Source: Kosakonia arachidis (GTDB taxonomy: Bacteria; Pseudomonadota; Gammaproteobacteria; Enterobacterales; Enterobacteriaceae). Taken from it: a stretch of DNA of 64,000 nucleotides. A model generated the notes under the pieces. That model was not told where the DNA came from, did no database searches, and worked only from the letters and a program-made list of their open reading frames with translations. The stretch lies in contig NZ_FPAU01000001.1 in NCBI RefSeq assembly GCF_900116535.1, positions 573,687 to 637,686 on the forward strand, read 5' to 3'. Both the position numbers and the translations under genes were made by a program. Of this stretch, positions 30,188 to 39,614 are shown piece by piece. Within the stretch, counting starts at the first letter, position 1. Each line of letters opens with the position of its first letter.

Positions 30188-30319
30188 ACTCTAGCCTCTT
30201 CGTCTACGTTTCCGGTTAACCGTGAAATATGACGATTTGGCCGTAGCAAAACCGATAACGGTTTTCGCTGCCAGGGTGCAGGAAGAAATGACTGCATCTC
30301 CCGTACTTGGAAAGGTGTA
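30188..30319 (+). ncRNA. molybdenum cofactor (Moco) riboswitch, moaA leader
   Basis: The moaA leader contains the landmarks of the Moco RNA motif: ACTCTAGCCTC at the 5' side, a variable arm, GCCAGGGTGCAGGAAGAAAT, and the highly conserved CTCCCGTACTTGGAAAGG that also includes the moaA ribosome site. The GTGCAGG/TGCATC complementarity of the terminal helix is evident. In E. coli this RNA turns off moaA translation when Moco is plentiful. Outer limits are approximate. Confidence 0.87.
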
Positions 30320-30320
30320 C

Positions 30321-31310
30321 ATGGCCTCACAACTTACTGATGCGTTCGCGCGTAAGTTCTATTACTTGCGTTTGTCGATCACGGATGTGTGCAACTTTCG
30401 TTGCACCTACTGCTTGCCGGACGGTTACAAACCGGGCGGCGTCAACAACAACGGCTTCCTCAGCGTCGATGAAATTCGCCGTGTCACGCGCGCCTTCAGC
30501 GCCATGGGCACCGAAAAAGTGCGCCTGACTGGCGGAGAACCGTCGCTGCGCCGGGATTTCCCCGACATCATCGCCGCCGTACATGAAAACGCCTCCATTC
30601 GCCAGATCGCGGTGACAACCAACGGTTATCGGCTGGCCCGAGACGTTGCGCTGTGGCGCGATGCCGGGCTTACCGCCATCAATGTCAGCGTCGACAGCCT
30701 CGATGCCCGCCAGTTTCATGCGATTACCGGGCAGGACAAATTCCGCCAGGTGATGGACGGCATCGATGCTGCGTTTGCCGCTGGTTTCGCCAAAGTCAAA
30801 GTAAACACTGTGCTGATGCGAGATGTAAATCATCACCAGCTTGATACCTTTCTGGCGTGGATCAAATCACGGCCCATCCAGTTGCGCTTTATCGAATTGA
30901 TGGAGACCGGCGAGGGTAGCGAGCTGTTCCGCAATCATCACATCTCTGGCATGGTGCTGCGCGACGCGTTGCTCAAACGCGGCTGGATCCACCAGTTGCG
31001 CCAGCGCAGCGACGGCCCGGCGCAAGTGTTCTGTCATCCGGACTATATGGGTGAAATTGGTCTTATCATGCCGTATGAAAAAGATTTCTGCGCCAGTTGC
31101 AACCGTCTGCGTGTCTCCTCTACGGGCAAACTGCATTTATGCCTGTTCGGCGATGGCGGTGTGAATCTGCGCGACCTGATGCAGGCCGATGTGCAGCAAA
31201 CGATGCTCGAGCAACGTATTGCGGTAGCGCTGACGCATAAGAAGCAGACGCACTTCCTGCATGATGGCAACACGGGCATTACGCAAAACCTTTCCTACAT
31301 TGGCGGTTAA
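30321..31310 (+). CDS. moaA: GTP 3',8-cyclase MoaA
   Basis: Radical-SAM enzyme that starts molybdopterin synthesis by cyclising GTP. 329 residues: N-terminal [4Fe-4S] Cys in CNFRCTYC (residues 24-31), C-terminal cluster Cys in [18 protein letters not shown], and the essential C-terminal Gly-Gly (SYIGG). ATG at 30321 lies just after the riboswitch GGAAAGG; the open frame continues 33 codons upstream through riboswitch sequence and is not coding. Confidence 0.97.
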   Translation: MASQLTDAFARKFYYLRLSITDVCNFRCTYCLPDGYKPGGVNNNGFLSVDEIRRVTRAFSAMGTEKVRLTGGEPSLRRDFPDIIAAVHENASIRQIAVTTNGYRLARDVALWRDAGLTAINVSVDSLDARQFHAITGQDKFRQVMDGIDAAFAAGFAKVKVNTVLMRDVNHHQLDTFLAWIKSRPIQLRFIELMETGEGSELFRNHHISGMVLRDALLKRGWIHQLRQRSDGPAQVFCHPDYMGEIGLIMPYEKDFCASCNRLRVSSTGKLHLCLFGDGGVNLRDLMQADVQQTMLEQRIAVALTHKKQTHFLHDGNTGITQNLSYIGG

Positions 31311-31327
31311 GCCGCAAGGAGAATGAG

Positions 31328-31840
31328 ATGAGCCAGGTTAGCGCTGAATTTATTCCGCTCAGACTTGCTATTTTGACGGTGTCAAACCGTCGTGGTGAAG
31401 AGGACGATACCTCCGGTCACTGGTTGCGCGACGCCGCACACGATGCCGGTCATCAACTGGTGGCGAAAGCGATTGTCAAAGAGAACCGTTACGCGATCCG
31501 TGCACAAGTTTCTGCGTGGATCGCCAGCGACGACGTGCAGGTGGTGCTGATTACCGGTGGCACGGGGCTGACCGAGGGCGATCAGGTGCCGGAAGCGCTG
31601 CTGCCGCTGTTCGATCGCGAAGTCGAGGGGTTTGGCGAAGTGTTCCGCATGCTCTCCTTCGAAGAGATTGGCACCGCGACATTGCAGTCACGCGCGGTGG
31701 CCGGTATCGCCAACAGGACGCTCATTTTCGCCATGCCCGGTTCGACAAAAGCCTGTCGCACCGCCTGGGAAAATATCATTGCGCCGCAGCTTGATGCGCG
31801 CACGCGTCCGTGTAATTTCCATCCTCATCTTAAGAAATAA
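31328..31840 (+). CDS. moaB: molybdopterin adenylyltransferase-like MoaB
   Basis: 170 residues, MoaB/Mog fold with TVSNRRGEEDDTSGHWL near the N-terminus and the ligand loop ITGGTGLTEGDQVPEAL. In E. coli MoaB is dispensable (Mog does the adenylylation), so its exact role is open. Second gene of moaABCDE, 17 bases after moaA, with CAAGGAGAATGAG before the ATG. Confidence 0.96.
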   Translation: MSQVSAEFIPLRLAILTVSNRRGEEDDTSGHWLRDAAHDAGHQLVAKAIVKENRYAIRAQVSAWIASDDVQVVLITGGTGLTEGDQVPEALLPLFDREVEGFGEVFRMLSFEEIGTATLQSRAVAGIANRTLIFAMPGSTKACRTAWENIIAPQLDARTRPCNFHPHLKK

Positions 31841-31843
31841 GTT

Positions 31844-32329
31844 ATGTCACAACTGACCCATATTAATGCCGAGGGTGAAGCGCACATGGTGGATGTTTCC
31901 GCCAAGACCGAAACTGTTCGTGAAGCGCGCGCGGAAGCGTTTGTCACTATGCAGGCTCGCACGCTGGCGATGATTGTCGAAGGTAGCCACCATAAAGGCG
32001 ACGTGTTTGCCACCGCGCGCATTGCGGGCATTCAGGCAGCAAAACGCACCTGGGAGTTGATCCCGTTGTGTCACCCGCTACTGCTCAGCAAAGTGGAAGT
32101 CCAGTTGCAGGCGCAGCCGGAGCATAATCGTGTGCGTATTGAAGCGGTTTGCCGTCTGAGCGGTAAAACCGGCGTCGAAATGGAAGCGCTGACAGCGGCT
32201 TCAGTTGCTGCGCTGACTATCTACGATATGTGTAAAGCCGTGCAGAAAGATATGGTGATTGGCCCGGTGCGCCTGCTGGAAAAAAGCGGCGGCAAATCGG
32301 GGGATTTTAAGGTGCAACACAATGATTAA
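31844..32329 (+). CDS. moaC: cyclic pyranopterin monophosphate synthase MoaC
   Basis: Converts 3',8-cH2GTP made by MoaA into cyclic pyranopterin monophosphate. 161 residues; active-site segments [47 protein letters not shown] and the C-terminal [12 protein letters not shown]. The stop overlaps the moaD ATG by eight bases. Confidence 0.97.
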   Translation: MSQLTHINAEGEAHMVDVSAKTETVREARAEAFVTMQARTLAMIVEGSHHKGDVFATARIAGIQAAKRTWELIPLCHPLLLSKVEVQLQAQPEHNRVRIEAVCRLSGKTGVEMEALTAASVAALTIYDMCKAVQKDMVIGPVRLLEKSGGKSGDFKVQHND

Positions 32330-32567
32330 TATTCTTTTCTTTGCTCAGGTGCGCGAGCTGGTCGGCTGCGACAGCCTGGTTTCTGAGACGGTTTTTCCGT
32401 CCGTTGAGGCGCTGCGTCAGCATCTGGCGGCAAAAAGCGATCGCTGGGCGCTGGCGCTGGAAGAGGGCAAGCTGCTGGCGGCGGTGAACCAGACGCTGGT
32501 CAGCTTCGAACACCCGTTGAGTAGCGGTGATGAAGTGGCGTTTTTCCCACCGGTCACCGGAGGCTGA
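32322..32567 (+). CDS. moaD: molybdopterin synthase sulfur carrier subunit MoaD
   Basis: 81-residue ubiquitin-like protein ending in the Gly-Gly (PPVTGG) that becomes a thiocarboxylate and donates sulfur to precursor Z in the MoaD-MoaE complex. The ATG at 32322 lies inside the end of moaC and follows AAGGTGCAAC; it gives [15 protein letters not shown] as in E. coli. Confidence 0.96.
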   Translation: MINILFFAQVRELVGCDSLVSETVFPSVEALRQHLAAKSDRWALALEEGKLLAAVNQTLVSFEHPLSSGDEVAFFPPVTGG

Positions 32568-32568
32568 A

Positions 32569-33021
32569 ATGAGCGAAACGCGAATTTGTGTCGAGCGCGC
32601 GGCATTTAACGTCGGAGAAGAGTACAACTGGCTGGCGGCGAAGGAGGAAGATGGCGCCGTGGTGACCTTTACCGGCAAAGTGCGTAACCACAATCTCGGC
32701 GACAGCGTCAGCGCATTAACACTGGAGCATTATCCGGGCATGACTGAAAAATCGCTGGCGGAAATTGTCGAAGAGGCGCGTGGCCGCTGGCCGCTTGGCC
32801 GCGTAACGGTTTATCACCGCGTCGGAGAACTCTGGCCGGGCGACGAAATCGTGTTTGTCGGCGTCGCCAGCGCCCATCGCAGCAGCGCCTTTGATGCCGG
32901 GCAATTTATTATGGATTACCTGAAAACCCGCGCGCCGTTCTGGAAGCGTGAAGCCACCGCAGAAGGCGATCGCTGGGTTGAAGCCCGCGACAGTGATAAA
33001 CAGGCTGCACAGCGTTGGTAA
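32569..33021 (+). CDS. moaE: molybdopterin synthase catalytic subunit MoaE
   Basis: 150-residue large subunit of molybdopterin synthase. Conserved VTFTGKVRNHNLGDSV, LEHYPGM, HRVGELWPGD and the catalytic-lysine segment YLKTRAPFWKRE are visible. The ATG at 32569 is one base after the moaD stop, behind CCGGAGGCTGA. Last gene of the moa operon. Confidence 0.96.
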   Translation: MSETRICVERAAFNVGEEYNWLAAKEEDGAVVTFTGKVRNHNLGDSVSALTLEHYPGMTEKSLAEIVEEARGRWPLGRVTVYHRVGELWPGDEIVFVGVASAHRSSAFDAGQFIMDYLKTRAPFWKREATAEGDRWVEARDSDKQAAQRW

Positions 33022-33079
33022 TTCATTGAACCGGGATGTGTTAGTCTTAGTGATGTAACCCCATCTATCAGGAGTGACT

Positions 33080-33787
33080 ATGGACCGTTATCCTCGTTCT
33101 GATTCTATCGTCCAGCAGAGCCGCACCGGGCTTCAGACCTATATGGCACAGGTCTATGGCTGGATGACCTGCGGCCTGCTGCTCACCGCTTTTGTCGCAT
33201 GGTATGCGGCCAACAGTGAAGCGGTAATGTCGTTTGTCTTCTCAAGCCGAATAACCTTTTTTGGGCTGATCATCGCGCAGCTGGCGCTGGTATTTGTGCT
33301 TTCCGGCTTGATTCAGCGTTTGAGCGCGGGTATGGCGACCACGCTGTTTATGCTCTATTCCGCGCTGACCGGACTGACGCTCTCCAGTATTTTGCTGGTT
33401 TATACCGCGCAATCTATTGCCGCAACCTTCGTGGTAACCGCCGGAATGTTTGGTGCGATGAGCCTGTACGGTTACACCACCAAACGGGATCTCAGCGGCT
33501 TCGGCAACATGCTGTTTATGGGGCTGATTGGCATTGTGCTTGCCTCGCTGGTGAATTTCTGGCTTAAAAGCGAGGCGCTGATGTGGGCGGTGACCTATAT
33601 CGGCGTGGTGATTTTTGTTGGCCTGACGGCGTACGACACGCAAAAGCTGAAAAACATTGGCGAGCAGCTCGATACACGCGATGCCTCGCAACTGCGTAAG
33701 TACTCGATCCTCGGCGCGCTGACGCTGTATCTCGACTTTATCAACTTGTTCCTGATGCTGTTGCGCATTTTCGGCAACCGCCGTTAA
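33080..33787 (+). CDS. ybhL: YbhL, BAX-inhibitor-1 family membrane protein
   Basis: 235-residue inner-membrane protein with about seven hydrophobic helices and the family sequence TKRDLSGFGNMLFMGLIGIVLA, VGLTAYDTQKLKN and the acidic C-terminal LYLDFINLFLMLLRIFG. Homologues conduct or leak calcium/protons in a pH-dependent way; function in bacteria is uncertain. ATG at 33080 follows TCAGGAGTGAC. Its E. coli neighbour ybhM is absent here. Confidence 0.92.
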   Translation: MDRYPRSDSIVQQSRTGLQTYMAQVYGWMTCGLLLTAFVAWYAANSEAVMSFVFSSRITFFGLIIAQLALVFVLSGLIQRLSAGMATTLFMLYSALTGLTLSSILLVYTAQSIAATFVVTAGMFGAMSLYGYTTKRDLSGFGNMLFMGLIGIVLASLVNFWLKSEALMWAVTYIGVVIFVGLTAYDTQKLKNIGEQLDTRDASQLRKYSILGALTLYLDFINLFLMLLRIFGNRR

Positions 33788-33796
33788 ATTGTCAGT

Positions 33797-33876
33797 CGCC
33801 ATCAGGCAAATCGCCTGATGGCGCATTGTTCATGACTGATCCTTATGCCCGATAAGCCGCTATCCGGCCATCGGGC
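33797..33876. repeat. hairpins between ybhL and ybhN
   Basis: An 11-bp stem CGCCATCAGGC/GCCTGATGGCG (33797-33807 with 33813-33823), which may serve as a terminator for ybhL, followed by a REP-like palindrome GCCCGAT/ATCGGGC (33847-33853 with 33870-33876). Confidence 0.6.
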
Positions 33877-33889
33877 GCTTTCTACTCAA

Positions 33890-34858
33890 TCAGCCCACTT
33901 TCTCCATCGCACGTTCATTTTTCTCCCGCAGTTTTTTCGCCCGGCTCTCCAGCGCCAGATAACCGATCAGTGCCAGCAGCAGCGGCAGAAAATAGTAGAG
34001 CACGCGATAAGCCAGCAGGGCCGCGATAATGGTTCCCTGTGCCACATGTTCACCCGCCAGCAGTGCGATAAATACGGCTTCCAGCACGCCGATACCCGCT
34101 GGAATATGCACAATGACTCCGGCGATACTGCTTACCAGCAGTACACCGAGCACAAAAAAGAAATCTGCTTTCATGCCCAGCAATAACCAGATAATCGCGC
34201 CCATCGCTATCCAGTTGGCGCTGGATATCACTAGCTGGGCGACGGCGAATTTCCACGAAGGCAGTACCAGCTTGTGGCCTTTCACCGTCAGATGACGGCG
34301 CTTAGCGAAAGCGCAGCACCCTAAATAGCCGATAATCACCAGCAGCAGCACCACGCCAACAATACGCAGCGTGCGCCCATCGATATACCAGTGCGCCGGG
34401 ATCTGCACTACGCCAAAGCTAAAGATCACGCCGCCGAGCAAGATGTAGCCCAGCCAGTTAGTGGTAATACTGAGTGAAAAAATCCGTGTGATCGTGCTGC
34501 CGGGCAACCCAAGGCGTGAATAGAGCCGATAACGCATGCCGATGCCGCCAACCCAGGTGCTGAGCGTCAGGTTAAAGGCATAACAGATAAACGACACCAG
34601 CATTACCTGGCGTTTCGCCAGTTTATGCCCGCAATAAGCGCGGCCGAGCAGATCATAAAACCCGTACAACACATAGCTGACAATCACCAGTGCGACGGCG
34701 CTCAGCAGTGCGGTGCGGTTATAGCCGCGAATCACTTGCCAGACATCGTCCCAGTTAACCTTCTGCGCGTAGAGTACCAGCAATACGGCCACGGCGATAA
34801 AAAACAGCACCGTCAGGATCTTTTTCGCCAGCCGCCAGCGAGGATGTGATTTTTTCAT
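33890..34858 (-). CDS. ybhN: YbhN, lysylphosphatidylglycerol-synthase-like flippase-family membrane protein
   Basis: 322 residues with about eight membrane helices, of the UPF0104 / LPG synthase TM family (MprF flippase-like). Conserved FICYAFNLTLSTWVGGIGMRYRLYSRLG and IVHIPAGIGVLEAVFIALL are present. The start [13 protein letters not shown] overlaps the clsB stop (TGATG); an open frame runs further upstream inside clsB and is a shadow. E. coli YbhN has been linked genetically to cardiolipin/phospholipid matters only by its neighbours. Confidence 0.9.
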   Translation of the reverse strand: MKKSHPRWRLAKKILTVLFFIAVAVLLVLYAQKVNWDDVWQVIRGYNRTALLSAVALVIVSYVLYGFYDLLGRAYCGHKLAKRQVMLVSFICYAFNLTLSTWVGGIGMRYRLYSRLGLPGSTITRIFSLSITTNWLGYILLGGVIFSFGVVQIPAHWYIDGRTLRIVGVVLLLVIIGYLGCCAFAKRRHLTVKGHKLVLPSWKFAVAQLVISSANWIAMGAIIWLLLGMKADFFFVLGVLLVSSIAGVIVHIPAGIGVLEAVFIALLAGEHVAQGTIIAALLAYRVLYYFLPLLLALIGYLALESRAKKLREKNERAMEKVG

Positions 34859-36102
34859 CAGGGTTTTACCCCCGAATGTTCTGTTTCTGTGCGATCCTGG
34901 GTTTCGATTTCTGGCTGGATGGGCGGTTTCACCTGTGCCAGCTGTGGCGTATGCGCAGGAAGCCAGCCGGCCATGGCCGGAAAATGGCGTAAGAAGTGGA
35001 ACACGACAATGCTCTTGCCGAGGTTCCACCAGGTGCGCTTCGGTGCCATCGACTCATCCACACGCACGCAATCCTCGCGAATAATGGCCTGCAAATTGTC
35101 GCGCAGCGTCTGGTTAAATTTACGGTCATGAATAATGAGGTTAGCCTCCAGATTTAGCGACAGACTGAGTGGATCGAGGTTGCTGGAACCCACTGTCGCC
35201 CAGTGATCGTCCATCAGTGCCACTTTGCCGTGCAGCGGACGGCGGCGATATTCATACACCTGAACGCCGCCTTTAAGCAGATAGTTGTACAGCAACTCCG
35301 CACCGACTTTGACAATCGGCATATCTGGCTCGCCCTGCACAATCAGCTTCACCGACACACCGCGTCGGGCAGCGTTGCGCATGGCGTGCAGCAGGCGATA
35401 ACCGGGAAAGAAATAGGCGTTGGCAATAATCACTTCACGGCGGGCGTTGGCCAGCATCTTCAGATAATGACGTTCAATATCGTCGCGATGGTCATTATTA
35501 TCGCGCCAGATAAACAGTGCCTGCGCTTCGCCGGGCGTGCGGTTCTCTTCCGGTCGATGGCGTCTGCGTTTCCACCAGCGTTTTGCCGGAGCGTTGTCCG
35601 GTAGATTCTCCAGCTCAAATTGCAGAATATCTTCCACGATTGGCCCTTCAACACGCACGGCGTAATCCTGCTTGGCTTCCGGACCATAGCTGGTGAGGTG
35701 TTCCGCTGAATAGTTAATGCCACCGACGAAAGCTACGGTGTTATCGATCACCACAATTTTACGGTGCATGCGGCGAAAGAGATTGGTTCGCATACCGAGA
35801 AGACGCGGGCGCGGATCGTAATAGCGGAATACCACGCCCGCGGTGGTCAGCTCGTTGACAAACGGCTCGCTTAAATCCGGCGAGCCATAACCATCCAGCA
35901 GCACTTCGATGTTGATCCCGCGACGGGCGGCCCGCAGCAACACCTGCTGCAACTGGCGACCAACGTTATCCTCAAACCAGATAAAAGTTTCCAGGATGAC
36001 GCGTTGCTGCGCATGGTCGATAGCGTCATACAGCGCAGGATAGTAGTTATCGCCGTTTTCCAGTAACTGAATATGGTTACCTTCCCGCCATGTGCATTTC
36101 AT
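34858..36102 (-). CDS. clsB: cardiolipin synthase B
   Basis: 414-residue phospholipase D-superfamily enzyme (YbhO) that makes cardiolipin or phosphatidylglycerol from phosphatidyl precursors at the inner membrane. Two HKD motifs: [16 protein letters not shown] (about residues 113-128) and [18 protein letters not shown] (about 296-313). Middle gene of ybhP-clsB-ybhN: its ATG overlaps the ybhP stop by four bases and its stop overlaps the ybhN start. Confidence 0.95.
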   Translation of the reverse strand: MKCTWREGNHIQLLENGDNYYPALYDAIDHAQQRVILETFIWFEDNVGRQLQQVLLRAARRGINIEVLLDGYGSPDLSEPFVNELTTAGVVFRYYDPRPRLLGMRTNLFRRMHRKIVVIDNTVAFVGGINYSAEHLTSYGPEAKQDYAVRVEGPIVEDILQFELENLPDNAPAKRWWKRRRHRPEENRTPGEAQALFIWRDNNDHRDDIERHYLKMLANARREVIIANAYFFPGYRLLHAMRNAARRGVSVKLIVQGEPDMPIVKVGAELLYNYLLKGGVQVYEYRRRPLHGKVALMDDHWATVGSSNLDPLSLSLNLEANLIIHDRKFNQTLRDNLQAIIREDCVRVDESMAPKRTWWNLGKSIVVFHFLRHFPAMAGWLPAHTPQLAQVKPPIQPEIETQDRTETEHSGVKP

Positions 36103-36860
36103 AGGTGGATCTCCGCGCTTAAAGGAGCGTGATCGGAAAGGTGTCGCCAGTTACGCAGCGGCAGTGCGGTCGGCGCACTGGCATTGGCGTTTTTCACATA
36201 GATGCGATCGAGCCTTAACACTGGCAGCGCAACCGGGAAAGTGCGGGCAGGGCGGCCATGAGCGCGAGTGAAGATCTCCTCCAGCCCAGCCTGCCTCTTC
36301 AGCGGATGGTTCGCTTTTTGTCGCCAGTCATTAAAGTCGCCTGCCACCACAACCGGTTCGCCTTCGGGTAGCGCATTCACCCGCTCTGCCAGCATGGTGA
36401 GCTGCGCCTGGCGATGGGCTTCCCGCAGTCCAAGATGAACACAAATAACATGTAATGAATGGCCAAGATCCGGTGGTGTAATGCGGCAGTAGAGCAGGCC
36501 ACGTTTTTCGCTGTCATCGATCGAAACATCAAGATTTTCAAAGTGTTCAATCGGATAGCGTGAAAGCACTGCATTCCCGTGATGCCCTTCGGGATAAACC
36601 GCGTTGCGTCCGTAGGCGTAATCGCTCCACATGGTATCGGCAAGAAACTCATAGTGGGTCGTGTCCGGCCAGTTCTCCACATGCAGTGGATGCACTTCGT
36701 GGGCGCCCATCACTTCTTGCAGGCAGACGATATCTGCGCTGACGGTCCGTACCGCGTCACGCAGCTCAGGCAAAATAAAGCGCCGGTTAAACGCGGTGAA
36801 GCCTTTATGGGTATTGATGGTGAGCACTTTCAATGAAAAATGTCGCGCGTGTTGGGTCAT
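36099..36860 (-). CDS. ybhP: YbhP, endonuclease/exonuclease/phosphatase-family protein
   Basis: 253 residues with the EEP fold (DNase I/sphingomyelinase-like): metal Glu in [10 protein letters not shown], catalytic [23 protein letters not shown] and C-terminal [12 protein letters not shown]. No signal peptide. In E. coli YbhP and YbhN are needed with ClsB for full activity according to operon-level work I recall; substrate unknown. ATG at 36860 follows CAGGAGAATT and gives the family N-terminus ([14 protein letters not shown]). Confidence 0.92.
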   Translation of the reverse strand: MTQHARHFSLKVLTINTHKGFTAFNRRFILPELRDAVRTVSADIVCLQEVMGAHEVHPLHVENWPDTTHYEFLADTMWSDYAYGRNAVYPEGHHGNAVLSRYPIEHFENLDVSIDDSEKRGLLYCRITPPDLGHSLHVICVHLGLREAHRQAQLTMLAERVNALPEGEPVVVAGDFNDWRQKANHPLKRQAGLEEIFTRAHGRPARTFPVALPVLRLDRIYVKNANASAPTALPLRNWRHLSDHAPLSAEIHL

Positions 36861-36992
36861 AATTCTCCTGCCAGCGTCACTCTCCTCGTGAAAATAAATT
36901 GTAGTCCCTGTCACAAATTGTGGCGGGGTTACGGAATTTTCCGTAAATCCGCGTACTCTTCAGAAAGACAAAAATTCTTCAGGAGAGAGACC

Positions 36993-37403
36993 ATGAAGTG
37001 GCAACAGCACGTTCGTGATGTAACTGGCCTGAGTTGCTGGCAGATTATGTTGCATATGCTGATTGTAGCGCTACTGGTGATGGGCTGGATGAGTGGTTCT
37101 CTGGTGCACATTGGTCTGGGTCTGTGCGTACTTTACGGTATGTCTGTGCTGTTGATGCTGTTTCTGCAGCGACACCATGATGCACGCTGGCGAGGCATCG
37201 GCGATGTGCTGGAAGAGTTGACCACCACCTGGTATTTCGGCGCGTCGCTGATCGTTATCTGGCTACTTTCCCGCGTGCTGACTAATCACTTTATTCTGGC
37301 TGCCGCCGGGCTGGCGATTCTTGCGGGGCCAGCGGTGGTTTCGCTTCTGACCAAAGAACGCAAGTTAGGCAATATTTCTGCGAAACAGCGCATACGCCGC
37401 TGA
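36993..37403 (+). CDS. ybhQ: YbhQ, small inner-membrane protein
   Basis: 136 residues with four hydrophobic segments; matches the E. coli YbhQ family of unknown function. ATG at 36993 lies behind TCAGGAGAGAGACC; a longer in-frame reading exists but starts within the ybhP promoter region. Its 3' end overlaps the convergent ybhR gene by 39 bases. Confidence 0.88.
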   Translation: MKWQQHVRDVTGLSCWQIMLHMLIVALLVMGWMSGSLVHIGLGLCVLYGMSVLLMLFLQRHHDARWRGIGDVLEELTTTWYFGASLIVIWLLSRVLTNHFILAAAGLAILAGPAVVSLLTKERKLGNISAKQRIRR

Positions 37404-38471
37404 TCCTGTGATGGCCGCAATCACCATCAGCGGCCATAAACTCTGCCAGACAATCGTTAAGCTGGCATCCTTCAGATAGATCTCCTTGGTGATATCGGTA
37501 AAGTGCCGGATAGGGTTACCCCAGGTCAAATCCTGCAACCAGACCGGCATGTTCTCCACCGGCGACACATAGCCCGACAGCAGGATCGCGGGCATCATAA
37601 AGACAAATACACCTATAAATGCCTGCTGCTGCGTAGCACAAAGCGATGAAATCAGCAGGCCGAAACCCACCAGCGATAACCCATAAATCAGCATTGAGAA
37701 ATAGAACAGCAGCAGCGATCCTGCAAAGGGAATTTTATAGGCCAGAATGCCGACGGCGAGCACAATCGTCGCCTGAAACGTTGCGACAATCAGCGCCGGG
37801 ATGGCTTTGCCGACAAAAATTTGCCATGTTGACAGCGGCGAGACCAGCAGCTGATCCAGCGTGCCTTGTTCGCGTTCGCGTGCCACAGAAAGTGAGGTCA
37901 CAATCATCACGCCGATAGTGGTGATCATGGCGATCAGCGAAGGCACCACAAACCATTTGTAATCGAGATTTGGGTTGTACCAGTTGCGTATCACCAGCTC
38001 GCTGTTATTCGGTTTCTGCTGGTTGCTCAGCAACTCCTGCTGATAATCCTGCACGATTTGTTGCAAGTAATTGGCGGCGATTTGCGCGCTGTTGGAATTG
38101 CGTCCGTCGAGGATCAACTGCATTGGCGCGCTGATTCCGTTATCAAGATTGCGGGAAAAATCGGCCGGAAAACGCACCAGCAACAACGCTTTCTGTGTAT
38201 CGATAGTCGGACGTATCTCCTGCGGGCTTTTCAGCAGCAGAATATGGGTAAAGGCTTTAGCGCGGGCAAAACGCTGCGTCAGCTCAACTGCGTGCTCGCC
38301 GTTATCTTCGTTATAAATGGCGACAGTGGCGTTGGTCACTTCCAGCGTGGCGGCAAAGGGGAACAGCAATACCTGCAACAGCACCGGCAGGATCAGAATG
38401 GCGCGGGTTTGCGGTTCGCGCAGTAGCGACTGTAACTCTTTGCGGATAAGCGTCAGTAAACGGTGAAACAT
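37365..38471 (-). CDS. ybhR: YbhR, ABC-2 exporter permease
   Basis: 368 residues, same as E. coli: TM1 near the N-terminus, large periplasmic loop (about 45-170), then five helices with the ABC-2 motif [25 protein letters not shown]. Forms the membrane part of the YbhFSR exporter with YbhS, implicated in E. coli in cation/H+ exchange and export of cefoperazone or tetracycline-like drugs. Last gene of cecR-ybhGFSR; ten bases follow the ybhS start-to-stop boundary. Confidence 0.94.
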   Translation of the reverse strand: MFHRLLTLIRKELQSLLREPQTRAILILPVLLQVLLFPFAATLEVTNATVAIYNEDNGEHAVELTQRFARAKAFTHILLLKSPQEIRPTIDTQKALLLVRFPADFSRNLDNGISAPMQLILDGRNSNSAQIAANYLQQIVQDYQQELLSNQQKPNNSELVIRNWYNPNLDYKWFVVPSLIAMITTIGVMIVTSLSVAREREQGTLDQLLVSPLSTWQIFVGKAIPALIVATFQATIVLAVGILAYKIPFAGSLLLFYFSMLIYGLSLVGFGLLISSLCATQQQAFIGVFVFMMPAILLSGYVSPVENMPVWLQDLTWGNPIRHFTDITKEIYLKDASLTIVWQSLWPLMVIAAITGSAAYALFRRNIA

Positions 38472-38480
38472 GGGTTTTCC

Positions 38481-39614
38481 TTAATCCAGTCTGCGTTTGG
38501 TTTTCAGCCACGTCAGGCCAATAAACATAATCGCCGAGGCAATCAAAAACAGTACGTTAATCATCAACACCAGCGGGATATTCCCCGCCAGGAACAGGCT
38601 TTGCAGGGTACTGACGAAATAACGCGCCGGTATGATATAGGTCACCACGCGGATCACTGCTGGCATGCTGTCAATCTGGAAGATAAAACCGGACAACATA
38701 ATTGACGGTAAAAAAGCGGCGTTCAGGGCTACTTGCGCGGCGTTAAACTGGTTACGTGTGACGGTGGAAATCAGCAACCCCATCCCCAATGTGCTGAGCA
38801 AAAACAAGCTGGTGATGAGAAATAAAATCAGCAGCGAGCCGCGATAAGGCACGCCGAGAATAAACACTGACACCAGCATGCACAGCAGCATCGCCAGCAT
38901 GCCGAGGAAATAGTAGGGAATCAGCTTGCACAGCAGCAATTCCGCGCGCGTCACTTCTGTTGAAAGCAGGGCCTCCATCGTGCCGCGCTCCCATTCGCGT
39001 GCCACCACCAGCGAGGTGAGGATGGCGCCTATCACCGTCATGATGATGGTCACTGCGCCGGGAATAATAAAATGCTGGCTGATGGCTGCCGGGTTAAACC
39101 AGTAGCGGGTCTGCACATCGATCAACGGCTCAAATGTTTGGCCCCGATCTTCTGCCCGCTGCTGCTGCCAGAGTTGCCAGATCCCCTGAACGTAGCCCTG
39201 CACAAAGTTGGCGGTATTCGGTTCGCTACCATCGGTGATCACCTGAATCGGGGCAACTTCATTTGCGCGCGCCATCTGCGCGGCGAAATTTGTCGGCACC
39301 ACCACCAGTCCACGAATACGCCCGGCTTGCATCATCTGGATGAGTTGTGGGCGGTTATCGCTAATCGTGGCATCAATATAGGGCGAGCCGGTTAGCGTAT
39401 GGGTGAAATCCATTGCTTCTTTGCTCTGCTGCTCCAGTAGCACGCCAATGCGTAGCTTGCTGGAATCAAGGTTGATGCCGTAACCGAAGATAAACAGCAG
39501 CAACAGCGGGATGACGACAGCAATCAGCCAACTACTGGGGTCACGGATAATCTGCCGCGTCTCTTTGACGCACAGCGCCCGCACGCGCCGCCAACTGAGG
39601 GTGTTAAGATGCAT
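38481..39614 (-). CDS. ybhS: YbhS, ABC-2 exporter permease
   Basis: 377 residues, equal to E. coli YbhS. TM1 ([21 protein letters not shown]), periplasmic domain, then helices with [23 protein letters not shown] typical of ABC-2 permeases. The ATG at 39614 lies inside the end of ybhF (11-base overlap) and gives [22 protein letters not shown]. Partner of YbhR and the ATPase YbhF. Confidence 0.94.
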   Translation of the reverse strand: MHLNTLSWRRVRALCVKETRQIIRDPSSWLIAVVIPLLLLFIFGYGINLDSSKLRIGVLLEQQSKEAMDFTHTLTGSPYIDATISDNRPQLIQMMQAGRIRGLVVVPTNFAAQMARANEVAPIQVITDGSEPNTANFVQGYVQGIWQLWQQQRAEDRGQTFEPLIDVQTRYWFNPAAISQHFIIPGAVTIIMTVIGAILTSLVVAREWERGTMEALLSTEVTRAELLLCKLIPYYFLGMLAMLLCMLVSVFILGVPYRGSLLILFLITSLFLLSTLGMGLLISTVTRNQFNAAQVALNAAFLPSIMLSGFIFQIDSMPAVIRVVTYIIPARYFVSTLQSLFLAGNIPLVLMINVLFLIASAIMFIGLTWLKTKRRLD

